Source of the DNA: Caprimulgus europaeus
Taxonomy: Eukaryota > Chordata > Aves > Caprimulgiformes > Caprimulgidae
DNA: 64,000 bases
NCBI GenBank assembly: GCA_907165065.1
Contig: OU015550.1
Location: 4,561,501-4,625,500, forward strand
Direction of reading: 5' to 3'
The position numbers and the translations under genes were made by a program. The stretch's first letter is position 1. Each line of letters opens with the position of its first letter. Positions 26,863 through 39,896 of this stretch are shown piece after piece. The notes under the pieces are model-generated. The model did not search any database and was not told where the DNA came from. It was given only the letters and a program-made list of their open reading frames with translations.

Positions 26863-29800
26863 GATTTTCCTCTTGTGTTTCCACCATCACAGCCCCACTG
26901 CTGCCTGAAGGACCAGGCAGGGAGAGCAGCAGGCAGCCTGGCATCTCTGCAGACTCAGTGCCACCCCATCACCAAAGCATCTCCCACAGACCATAGCTCC
27001 CACAGCTCCTCTCCCCGCAAAGAGCCTCCACGTTGGGTCCCCACGAGCCACACAGGATCCTTTCCCTCCCCACACGCAGCTTGGAGACACGAACAGCTCC
27101 CACAGTCTGGGGGATGCTGTCAGCACAGAGCGAGGAACACGGTGACTGCCAGGGCACTGGGATGTGGAAACTCCTCTGGCTGTAGGCGCCTGTTGAGCTG
27201 AGACAAGACGACAGCGAGAGCCGCTCGTGATGCGCACAGGCGTGCGTCTGTGCCTTGCAGCAGCCTGTGTGCTGAGGAGGCAGGTGCACGCCAGGAAATG
27301 CTGCTCTCTATTTCCATGACACACCATTTCCCTCTGCTCTACATTGCAGATACAGGGAAAGACCCCACAGACCGTCAAGGTGGGAGGAAATGCCACCAGC
27401 CTGCGGGGAAGGACGGCTCCTTGTTAACTATTCGGGACCAGATTTTCCAAGGGTTTATCTCCTGGGAGCTCGTCTGAACGATCCAGACAGCTCTGAAGCT
27501 CTGGACACTGAGTCCTTTTGAAAAATCAAGCCAGCACTGCACTGGAGCTGGGAGTGAGGAGGGATGCTCGTATCTTTTCCATTTATTTCTTCATCTCTCT
27601 AATCAAACGAACAAGGAGCTCGCCTAGAGCTGCAGCGGGCAGGCAGAGGCTGTGTGAACCTTTCTCTCCAGAGATGTGAAAGCTCAGAGGGAAATGTCCA
27701 TCTCTGTGTTGCTCCTGCCTGCCAGGACAGCCCAGGGTCCCCATCCCACCCAGCACAAAGGCTTGGTCCCCATCCCAGTGGGCCCTAAAGCTGGCAGATC
27801 GATGACCAGGGTGACCGCGGTGCTGGCAGCACGACTGAGAAGCTGCAGCAGCCCGAGTGACCTTCCCCAGCAGATCAGCGTGCAGAGGATCGATCCATCG
27901 ATCGATACCGGGGGCTGGCGGGGGGGTCATTAGGGCTGGCTCATTTGCAGAGCAGCCCCTTCAAACCTCCCCTCCCTCCCCTTTACCCACGCCAAGGCCA
28001 AGGGCAAAATCCTTTGGAGAGAGGATGCTCTGGGCAATGTCAAAGGGAGTTGAGCTCTGCTACCCACACGGTGCTTCACCAACCAGCTGTGAAGCTGATC
28101 TGAGCTACAGGCTCCAAAGCAGACAGAGACCAGGGGTGTCACTTGGGAGGACACGTCCTTGTCCAAAAAATAACCCTGGAATAAGGTATCAACCCCCAGT
28201 GAGAGAGAGAAAACACTGGTGGTGGGTGGCTCACGGCAGCGTGGGGTGCTGGATCGGGTGCAGAGTGAGGAGCTGCCCTGTGCAGCCCCCAGTCAGGATG
28301 ATCCTGTCCTGGTTCAGAGCCTGGGAAGAGCCAAGGGCTGTTCCAGCCTGTCCCCTGGGATATTTTAGGAAGAAACATTCTGTCACTGCAGTGTTTTGAG
28401 GTTAGTCCCTTCAAAGAGATAAATTGAGGCTCTTTAAACTTTCTTCAGCAGAGGAGGGGTGAGTGGGGAGGAAGAGGTTATTGAAAAAAGCTTAAAAAAG
28501 GAAAGAATTCCTGAGTGTAATTAAAATCTAAACCATGATGGGATGTCTCCTGTTGTCTCTTTAGAGGTGTCTGTTGTTAGAAGCAGTATTTCTTCAGCTA
28601 AGCAGTATTGCTGCAGGCAGGGAATGCTGCACCCACAGCAAGAGGTGAGGACCAGGGGACCAGGGACCTCTCTCAGCCATCGTTGTGCTGGGGGCTCAGC
28701 TGGTCCCTTGTCATCTCCAGCTGATTTGTCTCTTTGTTTATGGATTGAAGTGTTTTTGAAGGAGCAAAGGCAGCCAGGAGCTCACAGGGACAGCTCCCCA
28801 CCCACCCCACGGTGCCTGGCTGGGGCAGGGGCTCGGGCAGGGCTCAGTGCTGGCAAATGGATGGGCAGGTGACTCCAGCATCAGTGGCCAGGCAGTGGAA
28901 CGGGGTCACATCAAACATGCAAAATGGGGTGAGAGCAGCTGGGGCTGGAGCTCAGCCCTGCTGCCTTTGATCTTCAGCAGAAGAAAGGTCAGGATGGCAA
29001 CGCGGCTGCTTGTAAGTGCCATGAAATCAGGTTAATTTCTAATTACGGGGAAGTCTCTCCCTGTTATCTTACTGGCACATTCTGGCTTCCTTGGGCCGGG
29101 TGCCTGCGATAAAGGGCTGGAGATACAAAGCATGTCCTGGGGGCTTGAGGACCCCACAGAGCGATACAAAAGAGCATCTCAGCAATGTCTGTGAGATGCT
29201 CCTGGCGGGGCTGAGCCTGCCCTGCAAAGATCTGGACTCCCCCGATGCTTCCCACCGTGGACCACATCCTGATGAGCTGCTGCTCTGTTGCCACAATGCC
29301 CCTGGAGGTGCCACAAGGACCTGAGGTTCTACCAAACCTCTCTGAGCTGGTTCTCCCTTCCTGTGCTGCCAGCCAGCTGCTGCATTCAACAACCAGGCTC
29401 AGTGGCTGCAGGACAGGGCGAGGATGGAAGCTCCAACAAGAAAAAAAGCAAAGACAAGAGCAGATCCAGGCTGGAGACAACCCACCAAACAAGAGGAACA
29501 GCTCCCTGCCCCTGTGCTGCAACAGCTTATCAGTGACCCTAAAGTCCCTGATGTCTTCCCATGATTTTCCCTGAGCAGATTCCTGCTCAGGGTTAAACAT
29601 TTCAGCCAGTAATTGCAAACCTGATGTTTCAGCAGCTTACTAGGAGATGACAACCAGAAAGAGCACATCAGTGAGATTAAAGAGATGGACGTGAAGCTGT
29701 TCCTGGTCATGCCAGTAACTTTGTCCTCTTGGTCCCTGCTTGCCCTTCATGCTGTTTCTCATGTGCTACTCACACAGGAGTTTCCTTTTTGCAGGAAAAA

Positions 29801-32305
29801 AACAGCTCATACCTCTGAAGGAACTGGGAAGAAGAGCTCAGATCCTCATGCTCATCTGCTGAGAACTCTGCTCTGCTCTTCTGGCCCAACTAGAGGTTCA
29901 GCAGCCAGAAACTGGTCTCCCAGTGATGGCAAAAACACTCTCTGAATCTCTGAAAAAGCCTCCAAATGTTTGCAAAGCCAGCCCTGGCCGTGCCCAGGTC
30001 CAAGCCCTGCTTTTAACCAGAAGAAGTCGGGCAGCTCTGCCCTGGGGTGTTGCTTCAGCTTTACAAACTGCTCAGTGATGTTCATGAGCAGCTAAGAAAT
30101 ATCTAATCCGCTTGAATAAATCTGAACAAGGTATTACTTTTGGTATTAAACATGGATTTTTAAAAAAGGGTGCATTGATTTTTCTCTCTGTGCTGAATTT
30201 CACCGAGGGAAAGCTTGGATGTCCTACCAGCTTGGCTGGAAATACAACATTGAACTCACATCTCAGAGTTCCTTCAGATTCTGCACCAATTTTGGGGTTA
30301 GCAGAGCCCAGGACCCCCTTGATTCTCCCAGGGTTGTTGTTCTCTGTGCTGGCTGGCTCTTGTCCAGCAAGAACCATTCCTCTCCAAACCCCGTGGTCCT
30401 CCCAGCCTCCTCTCAGCCTCACCAGGGAAAAAAACAAGCCATGATTTAGCAAAGGGCTGCCCAGTGGCTCCTGTCTCTGCTGCTCCCTGGGAAGCACTGG
30501 GAATGCTGTGCCCAGAGTGGGGGGCAGCACTGGGGCAGCCCCCCAGCCTGGCCTGGGATCCAGCACTGCACAGGATGTGCCTGGTTTTAGGGGCTGAGGG
30601 GAGACAAGTCAACCACCGGGAACCAAAAAAGCTGTATATTAGTGCAAATGCCAATAAGTCATTAGGAATCATAAGAAAAAATGTACAGTTGCCATAGCAA
30701 CTGCCAGGCACGGCTTTGGGGCTGCATCACCCCCTCCTCAGGCGCTGAGCAGCTTGGGGTGGGGATGGAGGTGAAGCCCTGTGCTTGTGCCCTGAGAAGC
30801 CACCGTGGCCAGGCAGGGCTGGGTGAGTTGGGAGTGGCTGTACTGGCGTTGCTCTTATGAGGTTTGGGGGTGCTGAGCACCTCCCTGGGGACCAGTAGGG
30901 CTTTACCACCATCAGAAACCCCAGAGATGCTTTCCAATGGGATGGAGACCACTTAGAGCTTCACAAACCATGGGGCTGACTCTGTCATCAGGAGCCAAGA
31001 GGGTTGTACATCCCCCGCCCTGCACCCACCCGCTGGGGAGGAACCAACACCCCAACACCCAGCCCTCAAATCTCCACATTCTCTGCACTGGGGTCCATGT
31101 ACCCTGGCATGGGTGGGCACTGCCCTGTCCCTGGTCAAACCCTGGGGCACTTGGTGGCTGCTAAAGGTCCTTCCTCGAACTAAAGGGGATGGAATAACCC
31201 CTCATGGGTGAGGAATTATGCTTATTCTTGGCAAAATCCAATGGTTTAAATAAAACCATCTAACAATTTAACTGAAGGCAGCAGAGGAGAGAAGGGAATT
31301 GCTGGTGGAGGAGGATTTTGCCTGAAGGAGCAAGACTCTGATGAGCTGGGGTGACCCTGCTGCTGGCATTATGGAGTTTGGAGGATGCTGGGTTGAAGCT
31401 GGAGGCTTTAAGCTGAGAAGGGAGCCTGAAATCTCATGTATCCTGGAGTGGCTGGAGGAAGGAAGGGCATTAAGGATCCAAGGTGCATCCCAGCTGCTCC
31501 TTCCCTTGTCCCCCTCATGCCAATTGCAAAGCTCCCAGTTTCCAGAGCTGCTGTGTAACAGGAAAACCTGGTTCCTGTCCTCATGGCACCGAGCACACCT
31601 CAAGGGCTGGCTGTCACCCGGTGGGACACAGCTCCCTGCAATGGCTGAGCCACCACATTGCTGAGCACAGGCAGAGCCTGAGAAGTTGTCACTCTCCCAT
31701 CATCCTGGGGAATCACAGCCCTTGGTGGCCCCACGCACGTCCCCCTCCCTGCGCCGCAGCTGCGCATGGCTGGCGGAAATGTCACCCACTTTGTCTTTAA
31801 TTCACAAACATTCTCTCCCCTGGGGATCTTTTTGCTTTGTTTTTTATTTTTTTTTTTTCCCCCAGTTTATTCCTAGCATTAGGTCTCTTCTGAGTTCCCA
31901 TGAGTTGCCTCTTAGTCATCCTGGGCTGCTGCTGGAATCAGGAACTGCACCATGGGGCAACCTTGTGCTGGCATGGGGTGTGGGGGGATGCCTGGCTGTA
32001 GGAGCCCCGAGGGCAGGAGGATGGTGAGGGGCTGCCTGTCCCCCAGTACAGTGGGATGACCCCCCACCTTCACCCCCTCTGCAGTCACTGCAATTCAGCC
32101 CTTGGAGGCAGGAGCCACATCAACCCACTGTGGTTTTTAAAGCCACTCAGCTCTGCAACTCTGTTATTTACAGGCGTCTGCACCAAGGACAGCAGGAAAA
32201 ATAAGATGGCACCAAGCCTGGTGAAGGGTGGAGGGAGCTGCACCAGCTCTTCCCCACAGCGGCTTCCCCTGGAGTGGGGCTGGGAGCTGGCTGCCCCATT
32301 GGAGT
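26863..32305. other. Non-coding stretch: no gene seen
   Basis: Ordinary GC-rich DNA. Raised CpG at 27780-27910 next to a short ATCGAT cluster (27888-27906). A T-run lies at 31838-31860. No exon recognised. Confidence 0.5.
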
Positions 32306-32706
32306 GGGATTGGGATGCCATGTGCTGGGATTGGGATGCTGTGTGCCAGGATTGGGATGCCATGTGCTGGGATTGGGATGCCGTGTGCCAGGATTGGGAT
32401 GCTGTGTGCCAGGATTGGGATGCTGTGTGCCGGGATTGGGATGCTGTGTGCCAGGATTGGGATGCCATGTGCCAGGATTGGGATGCTGTGTGCCAGGATT
32501 GGGATGCCATGTGCCAGGATTGGGATGCTGTGTGCCAGGATTGGGATGCTGTGTGCCGGGATTGGGATGCTGTGTGCCAGGATTAGGATGCTCTATGCTG
32601 GGATTGGGATGCTGTATGCTGGGATTAGGATGCCATGTGCCAGGATTGGGATGCCATGTGCTGGGATTGGGATGCCATGTGCCAGGATTGGGATGCTGTG
32701 TGCCAG
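32306..32706 (+). repeat. Minisatellite, 21-bp unit, about 19 copies
   Basis: Unit GGATTGGGATGCTGTGTGCC plus A, with C/T and A/G variants at four positions (CCATGTGCT, CTGTGTGCC and others). Since 21 is divisible by three, frames stay open on both strands across the whole array and give spurious proteins of 150-215 residues with a seven-residue repeat. A non-coding tandem array. Confidence 0.97.
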
Positions 32707-34294
32707 GAGCAGCTGCTCCATGAGCCCGTGGTGCATCACCCATTTCCCTTCCGAACATACCAACAATTTCCCAGGAGAAAACAACTTGGGCAGCATGCTG
32801 CTCTCTTCCCTCCATCCTCCCCCTGTATCCTTAAAAACATAAACCAAAGGAAAACGCAGCACCAGGCTGCTGGGTGCGAGCCCCCGGCTCCCCGCAGCCC
32901 CCGCGCTGCAGAGCTGCAGCAGTCCTGCCGCTGCCAGCCGAGATTTCGGCACGATAACGGATGGATTTCAGATGTAAACAGCCCTGATCATTTCAGTTCC
33001 CTTAAAACCTGAGCAAAACAGGGAAAAATGTGCCAAGCCAAGGAGGACAACCATGGCTAAAGAAGAGGGGACAAGGGGGTACGTTGGAGGGAACGTTCCT
33101 AGGAGGGTTTAAATAGCAAAAAGGGAGTAAAAAAAATAATATTAAGAAGCCACAGAGCTATGGAGAGCGGCTCTGAAATCCCTTTTGTCATATTTAACAA
33201 TAGCTTCATGGGAAGGAGAGAACAACAGGCGATTTCAGCACCGGGCAGGACTCAGCACAGGCAGTGGATGGATGGTGGGGTAGCCCTGAAACCATCACCA
33301 CGATGGATGGAGCCCACCCTGGCTCTGCCCCTTGGTCCTTTCAATCGCTCGATGCCAGGATGAATCCTGCTGCACATCAGGAACTGGAGGGTTGGAGCTG
33401 CACAGCTCTGCACCAACCAGCCCTCTGCCAGCCCTGGCTCGGGGACAACCCGCCCGGCTCCATCCCCGGCTTTGAGCAGCAGCGACAGCACGGAGGAGTT
33501 GGGAAAAGTGACTCAGAAATAGGACTGGGCAGAATTTTCCATGGGAATAAAAAGCCTTCTCTGGAAAAAAGCAGCTCCTGATCAATAGCAGCAATTTGCC
33601 AATGGGGATCAGAGGCTGCAGACCCTGTTTGGGACAGCGTGTGGAAAGTCCAAATGGGCTTTTCAAGTCCAGCGAGCAGCTTTGATGATGCATTGCCAAA
33701 CAGAGGTTTGAACAACCAAACCATTGAATTAAATTTAATAATCATGCTATGAACGAGTGACAAACACCCAATTGAAATGCTTATTCCAGCACAAACTGAA
33801 TTGGTTCATTTTTTTAATATTTCACAAATAAGAAAACCCCTTTTTTTTCCTTTTTTTTCCCCCTTTTCCAGTGACCAGCTGCTAGTATTATAATTTTATT
33901 TTTTTTTTCTCCATTTTTCCAGGCTATTGATCTCTGTCCACATGGTCCTGCTGGGACACAGGAGAGAGTAGGGAAAGGAGCATCCATGGGCTTTGAGGCA
34001 AAGCTGCTTTCTTCCCCCAAATGAGAGAGCTGGAGTTAGCTCACCTCTGCCTTTGGGAAAAGCTGGTTAAAATGCAAAACCCCTTTTTAATGGTGATTAC
34101 AAATTCCTCACTGATGAAGGCTTTTAAATTCAAAGCAAGCGTTATTAAGTCTCACAGAAGCACAGTGGCCTGTCTTCATGCAAAATAATTTTCTCAGCTT
34201 GAACCTGAAAACAAACTCGACTCAGCTTTGGTCAACAGGAAGGACAAAGCCCGTCACACCCCAACCTCACACACCAAATTTAATCTTGTAGTGA

Positions 34295-34320
34295 TTTTAT
34301 TTTATTTTTTTTTTTTTTTT
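34295..34320. repeat. Poly(T) run
   Basis: A T-run broken by single A residues. On the minus strand it is an A-tail, but no retrocopy body is recognisable beside it. Confidence 0.8.
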
Positions 34321-34562
34321 ATGACTGGTTATAAATGCCACAAGAGATGGTTTTATAATAGTGCTTGGGATGGGCTTTTAAAGGTGATGGAGCCTGGATA
34401 GGGTCAGGAGATATCAGAGCATTTCTAAGCTGCTGGAGGGGGAAGCTGGCATTAATTCTGAGTAGAGTTGGTGAATATTTTATCACAAGTAATTTATTGA
34501 CTAAAAGTTTGTCTCTTTTCCCTGTCTGGGTGAAAAGCACCCCAGTGCAGAGAGCCAGCACA

Positions 34563-34612
34563 AGACTTAGGCACCACTTAAGTCCCAATTAAGCCCTTTG
34601 TGAATTGTCTGG
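34563..34612. mobile_element. Possible MITE half-palindrome fragment
   Basis: GACTTAGGCACCACTTAAGTCCC and CCCTTTGTGAATTGTCTGGG (first motif given as GACTTAGGCACC plus ACTTAAGTCCC) resemble one arm of the reptile-type palindromic repeat with TTAGGCACCTAA arms. Only one arm is visible, so it is a weak call. Confidence 0.3.
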
Positions 34613-37600
34613 GAACGGATCCCAATTTTCCCCATATTTATTTGTTATTCAGAATGAGACGCCAAACAGAGCTAACACATAATTCCTGCTCTGCAGCGTG
34701 TTTGCAAACAGCTCCTGGGGAGCACCCACTGCGAGGCCTCCAGCCATTTCGAGGGGGTGCAGGGGTTACTCACACCCCCAGCCCTCCTCCATGGGGATGG
34801 TGTGATTTGTGGGACCCCATTTCCCACATCAAGGAGCCCCAAGTTCTCACCATGGCCAGGGGGGATGGAAGGGGAAGACAAGGGACCCTGGGGCTGCCTT
34901 TCTGCTCTCCGAGGGGCAACCAGAGCAATTTTCTCCACCATTTATTACTTTCCTAAAACCCACCCATTGGAACAACCTTTTACAAAACCCACTGTAAATA
35001 TATTTATCACAAAATACTCTCTGCCATCAACAACCACTCAACCTGCCCATACATTTCACCGCCCATGAGCTGGCTGATGTCCCGGAACAGTGTTGGGATT
35101 TCACTCCCATTGCAGCCCAGGAGGGATGCTGGAAGGGACACGCATGGGGATCGCTGTGCAGAAGTACAAGGTGGCCAGGGCATGGCTGGGGGTGGCACAG
35201 GGGTCATGCCCTGGGCTTCATGAGGAGCTCATGACTCAAAAACATCAACGACCGAACCCTAAACTCAATCCAATGTCCCAATCTGGAGTCTTATTGACAG
35301 AGCCCACCTCCCTTCTTAAGGAGAAGTTTAAAACTCATCTAATTTTAATGTTTTTCCTGACACACTCCCAGCAAGCAGCAGACAGCACTCCACGCTCAGC
35401 ACCAGCTGTAATTCTCCTTCTCCTGGTTTTCCAGGGCTGGGCAGAGCTGCTGCTTCCAATGCAGAGCACAGGAGAGGACATTTCCCCCCAAGAACAGCAA
35501 TTTCATTTCCAGGGGGAGAACCAAAGTCCTGGGTACCACCCACCCACACCGAGCAGAAGAAGAGCGACCATCACTCAGTGCAGGGGGGCTCTCACCTCGC
35601 CTTCATCAGAGGGCAGTGAAACAGCCCCTCAGTGTGAGCCTCTCTGTGTGTTTTTCCTGGCAAAAAGGATGTGACAGCAAGAAGGGAGCGGGGTGGTGAA
35701 TGTCTGAGTGCAAGGAGGGGATCACACGGGCCCTGGGCTGGCGTCTCTGCTCGTTAGGAAAGCAGCCACGTGCCAATGGGAATGCTATCCCATGGGCAGC
35801 TTTTAGGACAGAAGGGAAGAGGTATTAGTGGCCAGGGTCTACCCTGAAGGTGATTTAGGAGATATATCATCCGCTGGGAATAAAGGAAAAGAGAGAGCCG
35901 TGTGTTCAAGGTTCCCTGCATTCATTCCCTGGCAGCGTGGTGACGTTCCCAGCCTTTCAGGTGCCCACCTGGAATGAGCTCTGGATTGTCCTAGCATCCT
36001 CCATCCCTGTCCTAGCTGGGAAATTTAGGATCACATCCTTACAGTGAGGAGGGAGGACAAACCCTCTGCTGCTGTGAGCCAGCATGGCTCTTGGAAGCTG
36101 AAGGAGCTGCGTCTGGTTCGAGCAGCCAAAGCTCTGCTCCACGTTGGGAATCTGGGAATTGGAGCTTCCCCGGCACCTCCTTTGGAGCACTGAGCCAAGC
36201 ATTGTGCAGCTTAATAGAGAGTGCTGTGGGGAAAGTGATTTCCTGATGCTCCCACACCCTGATGAGGTGGGGTGGGTTCAGGTCGGGGTTCTGCCTCACT
36301 CACCACCCCCTTCCCCTGCACCAGAGGGATTTTGCAGGCTCTGCGGTGGGTGTTGGCTCTGCCCACGCTGAGCTCCTTGTTTTACGTTGCAGAAGATAAA
36401 AAAGGTCCCACCCCAAGGAAGGGGTTTGAAATGGTTGAGGAGCAGTTACTCATCCCCAGATTTGCTGGGGTAGCTGTGCTCAGCGCTGGCTCTGTACCAG
36501 GGAAAGGAGAAGCAGGAGCGCTGGGAAGAGCCGTGTCCCTTGCAAACAGGCTGGGTCAGCAGGACCAGGGTCCTCTCCCATGGGAAGCCAGGCCAGGAGC
36601 TGGAGGATGGTGTCCCATGTCTGTGAGCACCAGGGACTGATGACACCCCCAAGACAAGCGCCGTGGCAGGGAGCAGCCAACTGTCTGGGCACTTGCACCA
36701 AGCCACATCCCATCACCCCATGGCTACACCACGCTCTGGCTTTGAGAGACAGAGATGAGACATTTGCTTCCCAGCCTTGCTACGAGCTCTGTCTGCTGCC
36801 AGGCTGTGGGATCCGGGCTGTTCAGCCTCAAAGCAACAGCAGGGGCTGGGTCCTGGCTCAGCACCGGCACAGCAGGATTGAGATCGGCAGTGTCCGTGCT
36901 GAGGTTCTGAGCCCCCAGCCCTGGTAGATCATGGCTTGGGGAACCAGATCCTCATGGCCAGAGGTGATGGCAGCACCTACCTGCAACTTCCAGCAGAAGC
37001 CTCCCTGGGAACACTGCTCCAAGGGTCCTTTTCCCACCCTGCAGTGCTCAGCCCTGAGCACCCCCTCCTCCCCTCGGGGTCCCACTGCCAGGCTGGGACA
37101 AGCCCTGGGGGGCAAAGAGCTTCACCCCCTCCTCACTCATGGCAGAGAGAGGCATTGCTGAGATCTCTCAGATCCCTTTTTTCAGGCTTTGGCAGGAGCA
37201 AGAGGAGGTGGGGAGGATCCGGCACCTGCCTGAGCACCGGGGAGAGGCGAGGGCAGCCGATGCCTGCCTCAGCCACACACAGAGCCATGGGGTCCCTCCC
37301 AGCCCCAACCACCCTTCCCAGACCAGGTCAGCACAGGCGGGTGCCAGGGTCCCTGCAGCAGGTCCCTCCTGGCACACAGACCCCCGGAGTGCTGGTCCCC
37401 ATGGCTCCCCAAGGCTGGCAGGGCACAGCCACTGCTGCTTTGCACTGAGGTACGGGGACAGAGACTGTGGGTGGGTTGGTGTCCTGCGTAGCTGCGTTGG
37501 GGAGGCACATGCATAAAGGAGCAGCGCTCAGAAGGGTTGAGGTAAACACAGAACCAGCACAGAAATCATTAACAATGACACCACGGGCCCAGGGTGGCTG

Positions 37601-38329
37601 CTCCTGGGGTTTGCTTTGCCGTCACCTTTTCCCTGTGCAGCCTGTCCTCTCCCTTGGGTGGGCTGAGCCTGGTGCTGGCAGGCGAAGGTGGGAGGGAGAC
37701 CAAAGGACCAGGCTGGTTTATTTATCACAGCCTCTTTTCTACACCTAATTTCACTCCTTGGACATTTTCCACGGAGCTCAGGCACAGAGGGGTTAACACA
37801 TTGAAACACTGCTCCTGGCTGGATCACATCCTGCCAGCATCCCTGTGCGAGGCTGGGTTCACTCTCAGCAGCACCATCCCCAGCACACCACCATGGGTTA
37901 CCCCACGGTTACCCCACCTTCCCACCAGTGACAGGGTGAGGATCATCTCGATCTCAGAGGAGTTTCCAGGACTGGAAATCCAGCTCTCGCCATCAATGCC
38001 ACGGGAAACCTCTTTTCCTTCAGCACCCCTTGGCCCCTCCTAGCCCATGCACCTGCAAGTCACTGATGCTGGGTGTGTTACCTATTTTCACCCCCTTTTT
38101 TTTCTTTTATTTTAAAATAAATAAAATTTAAAAATACCATGTATCCTCCATGCCAGAGATCAGTGAAAGCAAAGCTCTGGAAGGAAAGGAAAAAAAAACC
38201 CACCAAAACCAAAACAACAAACTGCCAAGCAGCCAGCTCTGTGTTGCAGAGCCCCCAAGCACAGGAGCCCCCCCAAAAAAATCACAACTGACTGACAATA
38301 CGGTTAACGGGGCTGGAGCCCCAACTTAC

Positions 38330-38720
38330 CCTTGGACTCTCCTCCCGTCTCCCAGCGTCGCTGTCATCCGCCTGCCTGCTCCCCAGCACAGCTGTCCGCA
38401 CATCTGGCTCGGGCAGAGCCCCCACCAGGAGACAAAGGGGTGGTGTTGGACCTGCCAAAGCTGGGGGGGGTCTGTCCTTGTCGCTTTGGGGCTGGGTGGG
38501 ACAGGGACAACAGGTCACCCCCTGCCAGGCTCACAGTGCCTGGTCTGGAGGCAGCGGGGAGAGACCTTCATCCTCCCCTCGCTCTGCTCCTGTGCAGCCG
38601 CACACTCGCTGCTCCCCGCTGCACCTCCTCCTCCTCCTCCTCCTCCTCTCTTCTCCCCTCCCTTTTTCAATCCTCCTCCTCACTCGCGTCTTGTTGCCAC
38701 GACGTGCCACCCACCTGAAT
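38330..38720 (-). promoter_or_regulatory. Candidate remote 5' non-coding exon or promoter block of LRRN2
   Basis: Read on the minus strand, the block ends in CCAAGG followed by GTAAGT (complement of 38324-38329), a near-perfect splice donor. The bases upstream in the sense direction (38331-38600) are richer in CpG than the surroundings, and behind them comes a GGA-rich purine tract (complement of 38624-38680), as is common in vertebrate leaders. Orientation matches LRRN2, 28.8 kb away. There is no coding frame worth naming. A chance donor in GC-rich DNA, or an exon of a non-coding transcript, would look the same. Confidence 0.25.
38624..38680. repeat. (TCC)n pyrimidine tract
   Basis: An uninterrupted run of TCC triplets (about 38624-38648) passes into a mixed C/T tract. 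Short frames across it are serine, leucine or proline runs without meaning. Confidence 0.8.
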
Positions 38721-39816
38721 CAGCTCCTGCTTAACTCCTGCAGCTCTGGGGAGCACCCAATGGTACCCCCAGTCCTGGTACCCCCAGCCCCTTGGGGTGG
38801 TGGTGATGCTCCCAAGGATCAGATATAAAAAGCTCCTGCCCAGGCTGAGTTGGCTGCTCGCACCCCTCTGCATCCACAGCTCATCCTGCTCCCGCTGCAG
38901 TTGAGCTGGCTGTGCCATCAGGGTCCCCTCCCCATGGTCTGGGGTCACCAACCCTGAGGGGTTTCTCCCACGGTGCTGCATGGCCCCACTTTAGGAGAGA
39001 AGCAGGAGACTCAATGGGGTGGACTTGTGGTCCAAATCCCCTCCTGCCCACCAGCTCCCAAAGGGATTTATTTGCCTTTTTAAAGATCTGGCTGTGTGTG
39101 GTCCCAGGAGCCCCTTGCACTTACCCCATCCCAGCGTGTCTGAGGTGACAGCACAGATGCCCCATGGGGTTTTGCAGCACCTTAGGGTGGCTCGAGCAAG
39201 TTGTGCTGCTGGTGCTCACCTCCCCTGGAAGGGGATGCTCAGAGACTCTTCACCTTGAAAAGCACAGGGGAAAAGCTCCTTCTGCTTTGCTGTGTCTCAG
39301 ATAGAGAGATTTGGGGTCTTGGTTGCCTGTCACCCATCTTAAGAGATGAGGGATGGAGACCTCATCCACCTTCACACCCAGCGTGATGCAGGGAGAGGTG
39401 TCTCCATCCTGCACCATCGTGGGGCTGGGACAAAGGCAGGATTTGGGGTGGGTACAGCAGAGCAATCTCAGCTTTTGTTTGTTTTCCAGCAGTCACTCCC
39501 AGAAATGCTTTTCCCACCCCCATCCAGTAGCTGTCACAGATGCCACATGCCCTGGGAGTGACAGCAGCCATTGAATCCCCATTTCCTTCTCAGGAGCCTG
39601 AGCTGAGCTGGGGGTCTGGCTCATTCCCAGAGCATTTGCCTGGGGCAGGGGGTTGGACCGCAGGGATGGAGAACAGCCACACACACACACACTCCAGAGA
39701 GCCAGGGAGGCAGAAGAGGAGAGATTGGAGTGACCTGATTTCATTGGCAGGACTTCAATAACATCAAATCCCTGCCCGTGTGCCCAAACCAAATGGGTGA
39801 TGTTCTGGCATGTTGG
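38721..39816. other. Non-coding stretch with a plus-strand TATA-like site
   Basis: GATATAAAAAG occurs at 38820-38830 on the plus strand, with moderate CpG downstream. No exon follows that I can name, so a promoter is not claimed. A short (CA)n lies at 39678-39692. Confidence 0.3.
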
Positions 39817-39896
39817 CCCCCATTCAGCAAAGCATTTATGCAGACACTTAATGAGAACACATGCTTAATGTTAGCCTCGCTTAAATGCTTCCCAGC
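39817..39896. mobile_element. Palindromic MITE remnant (archosaur/turtle type), copy 2
   Basis: ATTCAGCAAAGCATTTATGC, GACACTTAATGAGAACACAT, GCTTAATGTTAGCCTCGC and TTAAATGCTTCCCAGC form the left arm, middle and decayed right arm of the same family as 5560-5662. Confidence 0.5.

Larger units (their letters stand above)
32707..38323. other. Non-coding stretch: no gene seen
   Basis: Holds A- and T-runs (33115-33140, 33810-33912), a CpG-richer patch (32870-32960), and AT-rich sequence at 34040-34220 that may be a conserved element. No exon recognised. Confidence 0.5.

Noticed and set aside
32056-32842. Frames of 150-215 codons with WDAMCQD-like repeats
   Set aside because: Pure translation of a 21-bp minisatellite in both strands and several frames.
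38820-38830. TATAAAAAG as a plus-strand promoter
   Set aside because: No gene follows on the plus strand; a single TATA-like match is expected by chance in 64 kb.
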